A stretch of 35,868 nt of DNA from Phlegmacium glaucopus (lineage: Eukaryota; Basidiomycota; Agaricomycetes; Agaricales; Cortinariaceae), in assembly GCA_015039465.1 (NCBI GenBank), contig MU130679.1, forward strand, positions 79,649-115,516. The letters run 5' to 3'. The translations under genes were made by a program, and so were the position numbers. Shown piece by piece: positions 10,296 through 20,970 of this stretch. The notes under the pieces are model-generated. The model was not told the DNA's origin. It made no database searches and saw only the letters and a list, made by a program, of their open reading frames with translations. Numbering within the stretch: position 1 is the stretch's first letter; every line of letters starts with the position of its first letter.

Positions 10296-10530
10296 AAAAT
10301 TGATGGACTCAGAAATCAAAACTTGCACTCTGCCAACCCTCCTGAGCCAACTCCTGGTCCTTCCTCCTCTCTACACTCTTCCTAAACCCTTCAACCTGCT
10401 TCTTACCTTCCTTCACCAAATCCTTAGCTCGTCCTCCAAGTACATCCGCATCCGCATCCATCTCCCTCTCAATTTTATCTTTCAGTCTCTCAGACCCTGT
10501 ACCCATCGGTCCTCGTTTTTCCCCCTGCGC
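10296..10530 (-). repeat. Second inverted fragment of a HAM1-like gene 3' end
   Basis: On the minus strand 10506-10312 encodes GTGSERLKDKIEREMDAD ... KSVERRKDQELAQEGW and ends SASFDF. This matches the C-terminus of the HAM1-like pseudogene at 4860-5056 with scattered substitutions. It has no start and no upstream domain, so it is a fragment. It sits between NACHT modules 1 and 2, just as the 6502-6552 fragment sits between the orphan exon and module 1. More differences than in the 6502 fragment suggest an older copy or a different HAM1 source. Confidence 0.8.
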
Positions 10531-10550
10531 CCTCCTTCATATGCATCGTT

Positions 10551-10621
10551 ATCACCCCCCAGGATGCCTCCATCGTTTATTACAACCTCAGTCAGGGCAT
10601 TGTCAAACCCCCTGTTTAGCA
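10551..10621 (+). repeat. Duplicated terminal-exon fragment
   Basis: CCAGGATGCCTCCATCGTTT and the following 50 bases repeat 6948-7010, including the terminal frame ending KPPV before the stop. The upstream exons present near 6560-6945 are missing here, where the HAM1 fragment joins almost directly. It marks the left edge of NACHT module 2. Confidence 0.75.
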
Positions 10622-10919
10622 ATGACTTGTAAGGTGTAGAACGATTGATGACCGAAAACATTGTCCCATGGACGCCGATTGTGAACGGTTACTGTCAATG
10701 TCTATTTCTCAGCACATGTCATTCACAGCCTACACACACGTCGTTTTGAATAAATAGCCTTTATAGTTTTAGACGAACGAGGATGTAGTCTTTGGGCTCG
10801 GAGGACCATTCTTTAGAGAGGTCAATGTGGATGAATTTAGGGTATGTTATTTAACCAGCAGCCATTTTCTTTGTTCCTGTATCCCGACTTTTCCTGCTAT
10901 AAAACTCTTCGACGACAGA

Positions 10920-13781
10920 CTACTGAAATGTGAGCCGACCTTTTTTAACACATCTATCTTCAACTTCATTTGACACCCTCTTTTTCGAACCTATCGGCAT
11001 GACACTTTCAGGAAGGGGAATTAAACCTGTCCCAGTTGCGGCTGATGGGATATTCTGGAACTGACTTGATGATTGTTGGGGAGGTGCGAATTCCCTAGAT
11101 ACGGAATGGGGCAATTGTTGTTGCTCCCAAGGAGCGGGAGGAGAATGCGACTGAGCGTAGGTGGCCAGTTCCTCAGAACTGCCGGTGGTGCCGGTTATTT
11201 CAGAATGGACAGGGGGATCTAATGACTCTGGCCTAGATGAAGGAGCCTCCGTGTTGCCCAGGTCATAGTCCTTGAATAAAAATGAACTTTAGTAAGCAAA
11301 TGTATCTCAGAAAGGTGATAAAGGAAAGGAGATGATTTATTATGAGGTTCAATAAATTTACCTTGATATACGCTTCGATTGCCAGAACTAGGCTTGACTT
11401 CTGTCGGCCCCCTTGGAGTGGATTGGTGCGTAAGGACGTCACCAGTCGGGGCTCCCTAGGAAAACGTGAAAGGATGTCCTGCACAATTCTCGAACAATCT
11501 TGATCTTGTACAGAGCTATACTTAAAACTGCAGAAATATAATCGTTTACTAGTTAGAGTCCTGCTTTAGTCTAAATGAAGGAACACCCACAGACTATCCT
11601 GCTCTGCTAGATATTGCAGGAGTATCACAACAAGTTCTATATATTTCAATTTATCCCTGTAATAGCTCTTAGATCGTGCTTGGTCAGTGAGAAAATCTCG
11701 CGTCATTTTTCTGTACCCTGCGACTGAGTAATCGATAGGGGCTAGAGTAATTCGAAGTTCATCTAGCTGACGCCAGACGACAGGGTCAGGCTGTTGACAA
11801 ATACCCAACGCTAAAGTATAGGCGTGTATGTGGAATGAATCAAAAGTAAGAATGGTGAGCATGCACTGGAAGGTGGGGTCTAATGGCGGTAAAACTGAAA
11901 GCTTCTTGAGTAGGAAGTTGTCAAAGTGCGCCATATAGCATCTACAGAGGCATCCCTCGGTGTGAGACGTGGGACACTGCAAATAAAATACAATTAGGAT
12001 TACCAAGATCTGGTGAATATAAACAGTTGCCTAACCTGCCGTTGTAGCCAGCGGATGAAACCAGGACAAGTTGTCGCGATGAAATCCCATGGTGCGCCGG
12101 CGCTGAGGCTTTCTGATGCGCACAAAAGATATTGATCAAATCTAAAGGAGGTTAACTGGTGAAGAAGTTCCTTGGTTGGATATGCCTTCATACATTGCGT
12201 CATCAAGTTTTCATAGGCAATGTCAAAATGCTGATCAACTAGTGATGTAGGTCAATGCTTGGATGAAATTAGGAATTGTAGTGCACATACTCTTCAACTT
12301 TCCACTCATTTGAAGTATTGGTGTCACATGCTGGATACAAATTTCGGCCATTCGAGCATGGGCTTTCGAGGCGTCAATGAAAAAATCACCCGAACGTGAT
12401 CTGTCCAACAAAAAATCCCCAAGTGACGCATGAAATATCTGAAGCTGACCTTTTCCCGAGTTGCGATTCAGCGATAGCGACGGGACAAAGATCACAGAAT
12501 GAAGGTCTGCCAATATAATCTGTAATTCTCCAGGCTGATAGCCCAAAAAATTTTCAGCGAAAGAAGGGGTATATATTTCCGACAAGGGGTCGTGGAGACT
12601 ATCAAAGAGGAGACGAAATGCGAAGACCTCGAGCACTGCTTCGATGTTTTCGGCAGACAAAAATATCAGCTGATATAGAGCGTCCAGCTCAGCAAATGGA
12701 ACTTGCTTTCCCGCTATTTTCAGTCCAAATATGATATCCAACCTGTCAGTTGGACGATGCCGAGGTGATCCAACAAATTTCATCACAGTTGATGCATATA
12801 TGAACTGCCCGGAAGATTTTTGAACTAAATCTTCTACTTCTAAGGCGGACGGCCACGAAGCGGGAAGGTGCAATGCAAGTAGGTGCTTCGCCTTTATGTC
12901 CTCGAATTTTGATATGAGAAACAGGCGGATATCCTCATCAGGTTTGTAGTGGTCGTCCAACACGAGTCGACGTGTCATCGAATCCATCCTTTCTTGATTG
13001 AACATACTGCGGATATCTTGCTCCGGTCTACTGGCTACGAGAAAGATGAGGGGAAGAGAAGATTGTTGAAGAGAAGATGAAAGAGTTGACAAGATGGAGC
13101 AGTGAGAATTGTGATCGTTGTTGCATTCATCCAAGCCATCTATTATAATGAATCTGGGATAAATTTTTGATTCCTTGCTTGAACGATTATGTTTCGATGG
13201 TAATGCGGATAGAGGCTTAAGTATAAAAGCTTCAAATTGAGCCTCAAGAGAGCGGTCGAAAATCAGAGGATCTCTCTCAATGGCCGAAGATATATGATCG
13301 ACTATCTCCGGGATCGAGATCGTGAGTTGGTATGCAAGAGTTGGGATTAGAAGAGTGGCATCGTTACGACCGGATGCTGTTCTCGAGAAAAAGAAACTGG
13401 CGGCGAGCAGACCAGCCTTGTGACACAACTCTGCAATGGTTTGAGTGATGGCTGATTTTCCCGCCCCAGCCGGTCCGTACAACCACAAGAAAAATTCATC
13501 TCTGTCGATTGTTTTTATCCATTCCATGATCTCTTTGATAATGATCTCTCGGGTTCCCGGATGACATTTCGGTGGGTCATATCTTTCGGAAGAGTTATGA
13601 AATGCTCCTGGAGCAACTTTTTTGTACAGCCCTTTGATTCCTACAGACAACACGATCTGCGGGTTCATTTTCTTTGCACGGAGATCCACTGCTAAGACGT
13701 ACCTTTATTGCCAACATTTTGTAGTGTCGTAAAACGTCCGCCACTAATCGATATGCCCTTTGCACCCGAAAACATTGCCAT
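10920..13781 (-). CDS. NACHT-domain NTPase, copy 2 (fungal NLR-like), six exons
   Basis: Paralogue of the gene at 7283-10170, predicted 844 aa. Exons: 13781-13703, 13640-12291, 12238-12036, 11976-11591, 11527-11362 and 11270-10920. All phases match copy 1. The N-terminal tag is a variant, GISISGGRFTTLQNVG. The Walker A motif GPAGAGKS is kept, followed by ITQT instead of IAQT. Walker B reads FIIIDGLDEC. Exon 2 has an extra Ser-rich insert (STLSSSLQQSS) shared with copy 3 and missing from copy 1. The exon 4 donor is GTGGGT, weaker than GTAAGT in copy 1 and GTGAGT in copy 3. The C-terminal tail keeps PWEQQQ and LIPLPESV. No stop or frameshift is seen. The first intron could be placed differently, but only the acceptor TGTAG at 13644-13641 keeps the frame. 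Confidence 0.85.
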
Positions 13782-13860
13782 CCCACCACGAAAGTTGAGT
13801 GTATGTCGTGCAGATGATTGACAGTTGCAATCTTCGATTGCACGCAGGCCAGAGATGAGG

Positions 13861-13908
13861 AGCTGAAAGCTTTGACCTGAGAGTCGTGGAGATAAACAGG
13901 GAATGCTT
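13861..13908 (-). promoter_or_regulatory. Conserved upstream box of NACHT copy 2
   Basis: AGCTGAAAGCTTTGACCTGA and the following GAGATAAACAGGGAATGCT lie about 80 bases upstream of the start codon at 13781. The same block is found at 6430-6481 and 35554-35601 but not upstream of copy 1. The function is inferred only from position and conservation. Confidence 0.4.
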
Positions 13909-13930
13909 TCCGTGGCAGTGGGGTCACATT

Positions 13931-14344
13931 GCGATCCAGTGTTGTGACCTTGGGCGCCTAACTATTTCTCATCCTGTCTGAAAAATTTCTTTCAATAGTC
14001 TTACACGAGGACCCCGGGTGGTTCAAGAAGGCTCCCCAGGCTTCGATCATTAATTAAAGCTTCTGAACTAGCAGAAAGTTAGCTTACAAAAAACAAACGA
14101 CGAACACAGCCAGCTGGAAAGGGACGTCTTAAGGCTCTTGCAAATGCGCCTGATAATATTTTGTAGAAGTATAGGAGGAGATGTATGTATTTTTTTGTCC
14201 GGCTTCATTTGTGCTGCCGACGGTCGGCCGAGCTGTGGCACTGCGGGGCTACTGAGCCGGGCCTTTCGCCCAGCCGGTGAACCGGGACGGGCCGGGATTC
14301 GGCAAAACTGCTCTTGAATACGCTCTAAACGCTGTCCATGATCT
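13931..14344. other. Spacer between NACHT module 2 and the KDZ element
   Basis: No gene is visible. A GC-rich patch at about 14205-14300 (GGCCGAGCTGTGGCACTGCG, then CCGGGCC and GGCCGGG motifs) can fold on itself and may be the outer end of the KDZ element or a separate short repeat. The short open frame across it has no recognisable protein character. Confidence 0.3.
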
Positions 14345-14425
14345 CGAGGACGTCTGAGTATTGAATAATCCCGTGTTTGTTCTGTTTGTCCCAAATAAGT
14401 ATCAATACGTCAGCTAGAGTCATGT

Positions 14426-14572
14426 ATTGAAACAGTACAACTCAGTCTCGAAATAATGGACTTATATTCATATAAGTTGTACCTATTGAAACAGTACAAC
14501 TATTGGATAGTTAATGAGATATTCGATAGTAGAATATAAAGAGTACTAACCTCAGTCTCGAAATAATGGACT
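14426..14572. repeat. Subterminal direct repeats of the KDZ element
   Basis: Two 17-base copies of ATTGAAACAGTACAACT (14426-14442, 14485-14501) alternate with two 20-base copies of CAGTCTCGAAATAATGGACT (14443-14462, 14553-14572). They lie between the left inverted terminal repeat and the transposase gene, where transposase-binding repeats often sit. That role is inferred. Confidence 0.6.
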
Positions 14573-14814
14573 GAGGTACTAACTACAAAGTAAAGAGAAA
14601 TATATATACTCGAGGATACGAATGAGTATCCGAGAGTGACGGATTCATGTGATATAACCAAAGTGGTTAGTTACGATCATAGATGAAGAACAAAAGAATA
14701 TAAGGGAATAACAAACGGAAGAAATGGAGATATTTGAAATATCGGAACGGCGTACGGTTTGTATTATTTCCTACATCATGTAGATGGTCAATAGCTCTGT
14801 TAACCACCTGCATG

Positions 14815-17410
14815 ATGGGCAATCTAGACATGCAAGAGATCATTGCGCTGAATCAGAAACACCCTGAACTGTCGTTGCAGCAAATACTCAAGTTTATCAC
14901 GCTAGCATCAAAAATGAAGAATGATATTATTCTTGTTCAGCCAAACTGCATCCCTGGATCTGACCCTCCTGATGTTTTTCCGCCATCGATGACACTGTTC
15001 CTGAAAAACAGTTGTGGAATCTCAGAGAGTTGTGTCACCAGTTGTTGGGAGGCACTAAAGTCAACTATTTGGTATGAATCAGACAGCTTCAAGGACGCCT
15101 CTGAGAGTGATTTTGCTGAGCATGGTCATCAAATGGGTCTTTGTGCGTTGCAGAGAATCTGGATCAGATACATGGCACTAACATCATGATATCTTAGGTT
15201 TAGACACTTTCTACCTGCCACTCCATACTTGCATGAATGTGTCCTGCCCAGTGCCCACGGAGCTGGACCGGGAAGTTATTGAAGCAGGTTGAACAACGGC
15301 AGGGTGTCTTATACACTTTTGCTCGGGGAGCACACCCTATCCATTCAGTGCATCTCTACTGTGAATGTGGGTGCCTAGTACAATATATTTGAGGACTTTA
15401 CACTCCCCCACATTGTCCGGACTGACTGGACTCCACCGGACTTCCGCCGGACTCCAGAACAGTCCGGTCAGAGTCTGGTCAGAGTCCGGTGGAAGTCCAG
15501 TGGAAGTAAAAAACATGCCTGTATCCCCTCCTAACCTAAGAACGCGCTACCGCGCGGACAGAAAATATCCCCCTCCCTAAATATTAATCCTAAGCCCTAA
15601 ATCTAAATATAACCCTAAGCCTAACCTCTAAATCTAAATATAACCCTAAATTCTATCAAAAGTCCGGCGGACTGTGACCAGACATACAGTCCAGGCATTT
15701 TTCTACTTTCACCGGACTCTGACCGGACTCCGACTGGACTCTCACTGGAATTTTACCGGAATTTTAGTGGAGTCCGCCGGACTTCCGCCAGACTTTTGGC
15801 AGTCCGCTGGACTCCGGCTGGACAACGTGGGGGACTGTAAAGTACACATATATTTGAACAACATAACAATCCTTTAGTAGTATGTAACATGAATTACCAC
15901 CACAATTTTTCTGTCAAAGATGGGACTCGCACATACTATGACGGCGCTATCCTGGATGTGTTACAAGTGGTGAACATCAGTTTGCAGAGCGGTGGTTGAT
16001 ACAGATGTGGATTACATCAATGCTACTTTCGTGGTATGTACTATGGTGATTTGCGAACCTACCAGACCACTGTTAAGCAAATGACTTTACAGGACATCTG
16101 CCACTAACTGCACTCGTCAATACAACCTTACACTAACCAACTCGGAGCCACCAGTTGGCTGGCCGTTTGGTTTTTCAGTTACCACAGAGCAAGTGTGGGA
16201 TGGATTCGTGATATTGGCCCTATTGGAGGACTGCCAGCAACGGTTTAAGGTTCTCAAGGTACCACACACAGGTGCTCAGAAAGATCGATTCACAGTTGCG
16301 TTACAACGGCGCAATCTCTGCTTCTGTCTCCATGGCCAACCTGAGTCACGGCATTACTGCTACAAATGTCTACGTATCTATAAGGACAAGAAAGTGTGGG
16401 TTTGCATTATTGATGGCGTAACTGTGGGGTGTCCATGCTGTGCAGTCCACAATTGCAAGGTCCCTCTTGAGAACAACTGACATCGTTTCTGTCCACAGGA
16501 TTCTGCCCAAAACCATATCTGTTCCATTGTTGGTTGCAGTGCCTCTACGGCTGCTGATAGTCGCATGTGTTCTCATCCTGATCACCAGAAGGCCGAACGA
16601 CTTCATCGAGACTGGCAGGCACACTTTCAACTCAAGGAACGGCTCCAACGTGCACGTGTTGCTCACCCTAGTGATGCTGTTGCACAAGATGTCAGTGTTG
16701 CAGATCTGATTGATGCTGACGATGACGAGGAGGACTTGGAGATTTCTGGGCATGATAAGGAAGGGGACTCTGCAGCACAGAACCCACCTAAACGAATACA
16801 TGTACAGCTTGGTCACAAACGGACGCATAATGAGCAGATAATTGTAGCACCATGTGGTATAATAATTGCACAAGAGACTTTCTATGGAGCTGAGGGCATT
16901 GGCAGCGTCATTGTCAAGTGCAAATTGGTCGAACTTTAAGTTACTGATCAATGTGTTTAGGAGATGATCAAACGCACCTTCCACGAAGACATCAAACCTG
17001 ATCATATATTCTTTGATAATAACTGCTCTGTGGCAAAGGCAGTCCGGGGAAAAGACTCATTCTTTGACGATATTGGACTCACAGTCGATGTTTTCCATTT
17101 CAAGGCAAAAAACTCTGAAATGGATTGATACTGCCAGCAATACTGTAATCCAGTTGCATATCCAGAGCTTCTGTCAGAGGATGGAAAAGGGTGGTATTTC
17201 AACTCATCCATTGCAGAACAGACAAATGTATGGCTGGGAGGCTACCATGCAATCTGTCGTGAGATGCTCATTGATAAATACACCTTCTTCCTTGATGAAA
17301 TGATTTTACGTAGAAACCGTATGACTAGAGAAAAGCTTACACGAGAGAAACAGTCTCCTAGTAATTGGCTCCATTCAGTTAGACTAGATACAGATAGAGT
17401 AGTTCAATAA
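14815..17410 (+). pseudogene. KDZ transposase with CxC5/CxC6-type cysteine clusters, decayed
   Basis: The frames spell a mushroom KDZ transposase with CxC5- and CxC6-like cysteine clusters. Exon estimate: 14815-15142, 15198-15366, 15881-16033, 16093-16912 and 16961-17410. Landmarks are an N-terminal LDMQEIIALNQKHPELSLQQ, then NYHHNFSVKDGTRTYYDG, and EHQFAERWLIQMWITSM. The Cys-rich block SRHYCYKC ... GVTVGCPCCAVHNC ... HICSIVGC follows. The catalytic part has HNEQIIVAPCG, HIFFDNNC, VFHFKAK and NSSIAEQTNVWLGGYHAIC. Lesions are clear: a 7-bp tandem duplication (TGCCCAG/TGCCCAC, 15245-15258) that shifts frame before GKLLKQVEQRQGVLY; a one-base loss near 15972; TGA at 16478-16480 in place of the Arg expected before HRFCP; and TGA at 17126-17128. 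A MITE fills intron 2. The protein cannot be made in full. Confidence 0.8.
15393..15847. mobile_element. MITE inserted in an intron of the KDZ transposase, with telomere-like core
   Basis: The ends are inverted: ACTTTACACTCCCCCAC at 15395 and the complement of ACTTTACAGTCCCCCAC ending at 15843. The direct repeat ATATATTTGA flanks it (15383-15392 and 15848-15857), a likely target-site duplication of 8-10 bp. Each arm is filled with many CCGGACT/AGTCCGG units. The centre (15573-15655) contains repeated CCTAA, CCCTAA and AACCCTAA motifs. It lies wholly inside the second intron of the transposase, so it need not have caused the loss of function. Confidence 0.8.
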
Positions 17411-17548
17411 CAATCATATTAATAGTGTGAACAACAAAACAAGAAAGAAAGACGGAAACAAGAAAGTGACCAACAGAAGAAACAAGTAGACGAATACAAA
17501 AAGAGGGGTAAAAGACAAAACAATACCATTCAGACGATGTCATAAGAA

Positions 17549-19439
17549 TCAAACCTTGAGTTTCTTCTTGCGTTTTTCCTTCTCTTGCTGAACAGTTTCT
17601 TCGCGGATTTGCTTGAGGAAGTACACCCACAGCCCCTGTGAAGTGTGACCAGCTTTCAGAGCTGCATCCCGTGCAGTAGCTGGTGCTGTAAGCCATGTCT
17701 TCCGATGTTTATAAAAGGTTGTCCGGCGGAATGGTGTCTTGAAGATAGCCTCAAATGTCTCCTCAACTTTACCACGTACCCTACTTGCAGACTCACACTT
17801 TTCAAACCCATAAACAATATCCACTGCATAGAAATCAGATGGCCATGCAGGGATATCAGCCTCAGATGATGAGGGGAGAGAGGATGAAGATGTGGAGGCA
17901 GAGGAGGATGTGGAATGAGCACGCTTGTGGACTGTGCGGTGTCTTTGGGGAGAATCAGCATTAGGCAGAGTAGGATCTAACTCGTTCTTGATTGTCACAG
18001 CCACGGCAGTGGCACTGTCATCATCAGATAGTGTGAGGTCGATGAAAGGGGTGTTGGTATATTCTACTTTGACGGTATGGACTGGGGACACCATTCGAGC
18101 CAGGTGATGTGGTTCCGACTTGGTCAACCCAAACCTTCGTGAGGAGGATGCATGGACAGTGGAAATGAGTTCCGGTTCGTTGTCATCACAGTCATGAGAA
18201 TGTTGTTGATGGGAATATTTGTGGTGGGAGATTTTGCAATGGGAGGTTTTGCCTTTCGGAAGCCTGGGGACAACAGCCAGCCCCTCATCATCATCCAAAT
18301 TAATAGCTACGCTGGACCCTAGCATCTTCCTTTCCTTCAGAGCCTGGCGCACAAAGGAGCGCTCCTGTGGCAGGTTGTCAAGGAAGTGGAGATGGAGAGA
18401 TTTGCTTTCAGATAAAAGCTCATCAAAGTTGAGGCATATTCTGATGTTGGTGCCCCTGACAAAGACATGGTCGCGATCTTTCATTAAGACAACTTGACCA
18501 ACCTGGACTTTTGTCCATCGCCCAATGGAGACATTGTATAGGTCAATGCGCACATCATCCTCGGGACCAACCAGTAGGTCAACCTTGCCTAGCACTTCAG
18601 CGCTCAACACAAAGTGTGGCCATTTGAAGCCACCCTGCACCTCGAAAATTGTCGCATCCTGGTCATCCTTATGAAAAAGTAAATCACAAGTCGCCCAATC
18701 GATGATAGCTTGAACGTACCCTTGCCCAGCCATAAACAATGACAGAATGCTTGGCTTTCTCAATGTTTGCCAATTGCTTTGCATCTGCTGCTCGCTTGCT
18801 CTCCTCTAAGGCCTGCTCAAGTGCATACTGCTGAGTGAATGCTGGAACTATCTGGGATGCATGGTGAGGGTTGGCAAAGAAGTCTAATCCCAAGTCTGCG
18901 GTTGTTGATGAGCCTGCAATCGCAAGGTTGACAGAAGGTGGTGGGTTCATTGGATTGGAAGGGGATGGTGATAATGATAGCAATCTCTCCTCGCTCAAAA
19001 ACGAGGGCAAAGCAGTACTGGCTACAATGTTGGTGGCGAGATGGGACTTGACTCGACAGCCATCAGCTTCAACACAGTGCCGACGACACATCTTGCGAGG
19101 GCAGTCAAAATGCAGTCGCCCCATCCCACATCCTCTCTTCGCACAAATAACCTGGGTAGAGCTCAATGTAGCAGCGAGTTGAGTGGGTTGGGTAGCAGGT
19201 GGAACTGAGAGTGGCGGGGAAGAGGACGGCATTGAAAGTGCAGGGGATGACGGAGGGGATCCACCTACACCCTCAGAAAGCCAAGAATAGTAGGAACAAT
19301 GTGTTCCATCCCTGCTTTTCGTGTGGCAAGATACATAAACTTTCCCAGCGTTGCCGTTTTTGTTTGACTTGCAGATCTTGGGGGCCAGCCGAGCGTGACA
19401 GGTATCGCATGCATACACAGTAGGCGATGGTTCATTCAT
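17549..19439 (-). CDS. KDZ-element accessory protein with two Cys-rich zinc-binding motifs and a SUMO-interaction-like motif
   Basis: Predicted 612 aa from two exons (19439-18720, 18667-17549) joined in frame by a 52-base intron GTACGT...CATAAG. Residues 1-55 hold a GRF-type zinc-finger-like pattern: CDTCHA, then N-x-x-G-KVYVSC, then C-SYYSW. A second Cys/His cluster at about 100-135 reads CAKRGCGMGRLHFDCPRKMC followed by RRHC. A region with FKWPHFVLS follows. Near the middle, PFIDLTLSDDD is a textbook SUMO-interaction motif (hydrophobic core then acidic run). A Ser-rich linker and a basic Lys/Arg tail (KEKRKKKLKV) end the protein; the tail could be a nuclear signal. It converges on the broken transposase with about 140 bases between, and is itself fully open. 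Similar proteins accompany KDZ transposases in mushroom genomes (recalled, not searched). DNA or SUMO binding during transposition is inferred. Confidence 0.7.
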
Positions 19440-19740
19440 GATTAAGACCTGTACGATAGCTGAAAATAATATGAGCGATGAATAAAGTCAGGTGAGATTT
19501 TTCCGAATCAACGCACTAGAAGTGAGTGTCGAATGCATAGTATGTTGTGCTGAAGAGAAGGATGTTTGTTGAAATTCTCTAGTGGATAAGTAGAGAAACG
19601 GACTCACAATAGTGGATGCATACTTGCGTTACGGGGTGTGGATATCGCAGCGAGGAGGAAGAAGCAGTGTTGGTAGTAAGTCAAACGGGACAAACGGGAC
19701 AAACAGAACAAACAGAACCCGTGGGATTATCCAAAATCGA

Positions 19741-20200
19741 GATTCTCTGATGATCTCGTAGATTATCGATCTCGAGTTGAAGCTTCCACCCCTTGGCAGA
19801 TATACACCCCCCCCATATACTACCCACCATCAGGTCTTGGGATTTTCGGTGCTCGTTTTGGGCACATTATCTATCCCTCCCTTTTCAAGCCCCCAAGCAG
19901 TAATCTGGAAGGGCGAGCGGGTAGCTTTATCCCCTGATGAGAACTTTCGTCGGCTCGGAACCGCTGCCTAAATCCGTTCCCTAGTCATCCTCTACCTCAG
20001 CTGACAAAGTTTCAATCTTCGGAGAAGACTGATTGCGGCGAGCGATACGTGGTGGTCTGCCCAGCGGCCCTCTGGTGGACGCTGGTGACCCTCGCTTCGT
20101 TCAGTCATTTTTAACGCTTTGGCACTTTCGGATGTTTTAGCTAACGGCATCTCGGCCATCGAAATTAGTTATTCAAGTTGGAAAGTCATCCACTAGCACT
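19741..20200. other. Gene-free spacer right of the KDZ element
   Basis: I see no gene. A palindrome at 20178-20213 (GGAAAGTCATCCA ... TGGGTGACTTTCC) overlaps the left end of the next inverted-repeat element. Confidence 0.4.
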
Positions 20201-20924
20201 GGGTGACTTTCCATAAGGCTAACTTGATTTCTTCAAATCTAAACCTTAATTTCGGAGTTCAAAAGTGTACCTGGCAACGAATATTTAGCGGTTTTCTAAA
20301 CCACAACGACCTGACATAAAACAAATAAATTATTTAACTTGAATCCAGATTTGGTTATCATCAGATAGGTGTGATGGTTATCTACATCGTTCCAGTACTA
20401 TGGATGAAGAAATGGCCACTTTCTGTTCATGCAGGAGACTGAGGAGTGCGAGGCTGAAGAATTCAATGCTCACCTGGCTGCAGCACTTATCACATGAGCG
20501 GATGTGGGCCGATTTCTGCACAATGAACAGCAAAATCCAACACAAAATTACCTCTGCTGTCCCCAGCTCTTGCGAAAGGCACGGGCCTGAGCCTTCAGGG
20601 TCCAGGGTACAGTCGAGCTGGCTGCATGGAACAGCGCTGGTAATGGGGGAGAGGTGCTCTTGTCGGCGCGGGAGGGACAAAAAGCACAAAAACGGCAACG
20701 GGACGGGACCCGAAGAGCCTTATTTGGGCGTTGATGGATTCAAGAATCTGGAGGAGGGGTCGATACCCTCTCTCCAAATTTAAGGTTTAGAAAGCTCTTG
20801 AAAAACGCCACCTGACAGGTCTAGTACCAGATTAGGACGGTATCCATACGGCACTTCGGCACAGGACCCTACCTGTCAATAGTTTAGAGTTAGAAATTCA
20901 AGTTAGCCTTATGGAAAGTCACCC
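20201..20924. mobile_element. MITE-like element abutting the beta-galactosidase gene
   Basis: The left end GGGTGACTTTCCATAAGG (20201) recurs in inverted form at the right end (20907-20924). The match continues inward through CTAACTTGA and again at CTAAACCTTAA (20238 and 20780). The flanks share only ACT (198-200 and 925-927), so the target duplication is short or uncertain. A weak frame with EEFNAHLAAALIT and LHNEQQNPTQN lies inside but has stops, and I do not recognise it. The right end reaches to about 50 bases before the chosen start codon of the GH35 gene. Confidence 0.65.
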
Positions 20925-20970
20925 ACTATTTATTTATGTAACACCTTGTTCTCTCCCATGCGATCAAGTC

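Larger units (their letters stand above)
10560..13930 (-). repeat. NACHT module copy 2 (segmental duplication)
   Basis: This is the second copy of the NACHT module, in tandem with copy 1 and separated from it by the HAM1 fragment. It shares the 3' flank (CGCCGATTGTGAACGGTTAC, near 10673) and the 5' flank up to about 13930 with copies 1 and 3. The unshared sequence to the right leads to the KDZ element. Confidence 0.8.
14345..19740. mobile_element. KDZ-type DNA transposon, about 5.4 kb, with terminal inverted repeats
   Basis: The two ends match in inverted orientation. The reverse complement of 14365-14394 and the sequence from about 19696 both read GGGACAAACAGAACAAACA followed by CGGGATTATTC or CGTGGGATTATCC. 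Between them lie a KDZ-family transposase gene (plus, broken) and a convergent accessory gene (minus, open). KDZ elements were described as a large agaricomycete class, partly linked to TET/JBP genes; no TET/JBP gene is seen here. The exact outer limits and the target duplication are not resolved. Confidence 0.65.

Noticed and set aside
14068..14394. Minus-strand open frame of 108 codons
   Set aside because: It crosses a GC-rich foldback patch and the KDZ terminal repeat, with no protein-like conservation.
20400..20783. Open frame of 127 codons inside the MITE-like element
   Set aside because: Atypical composition, no recognisable motif, no neighbouring exons; a second frame looks slightly better but has stops.
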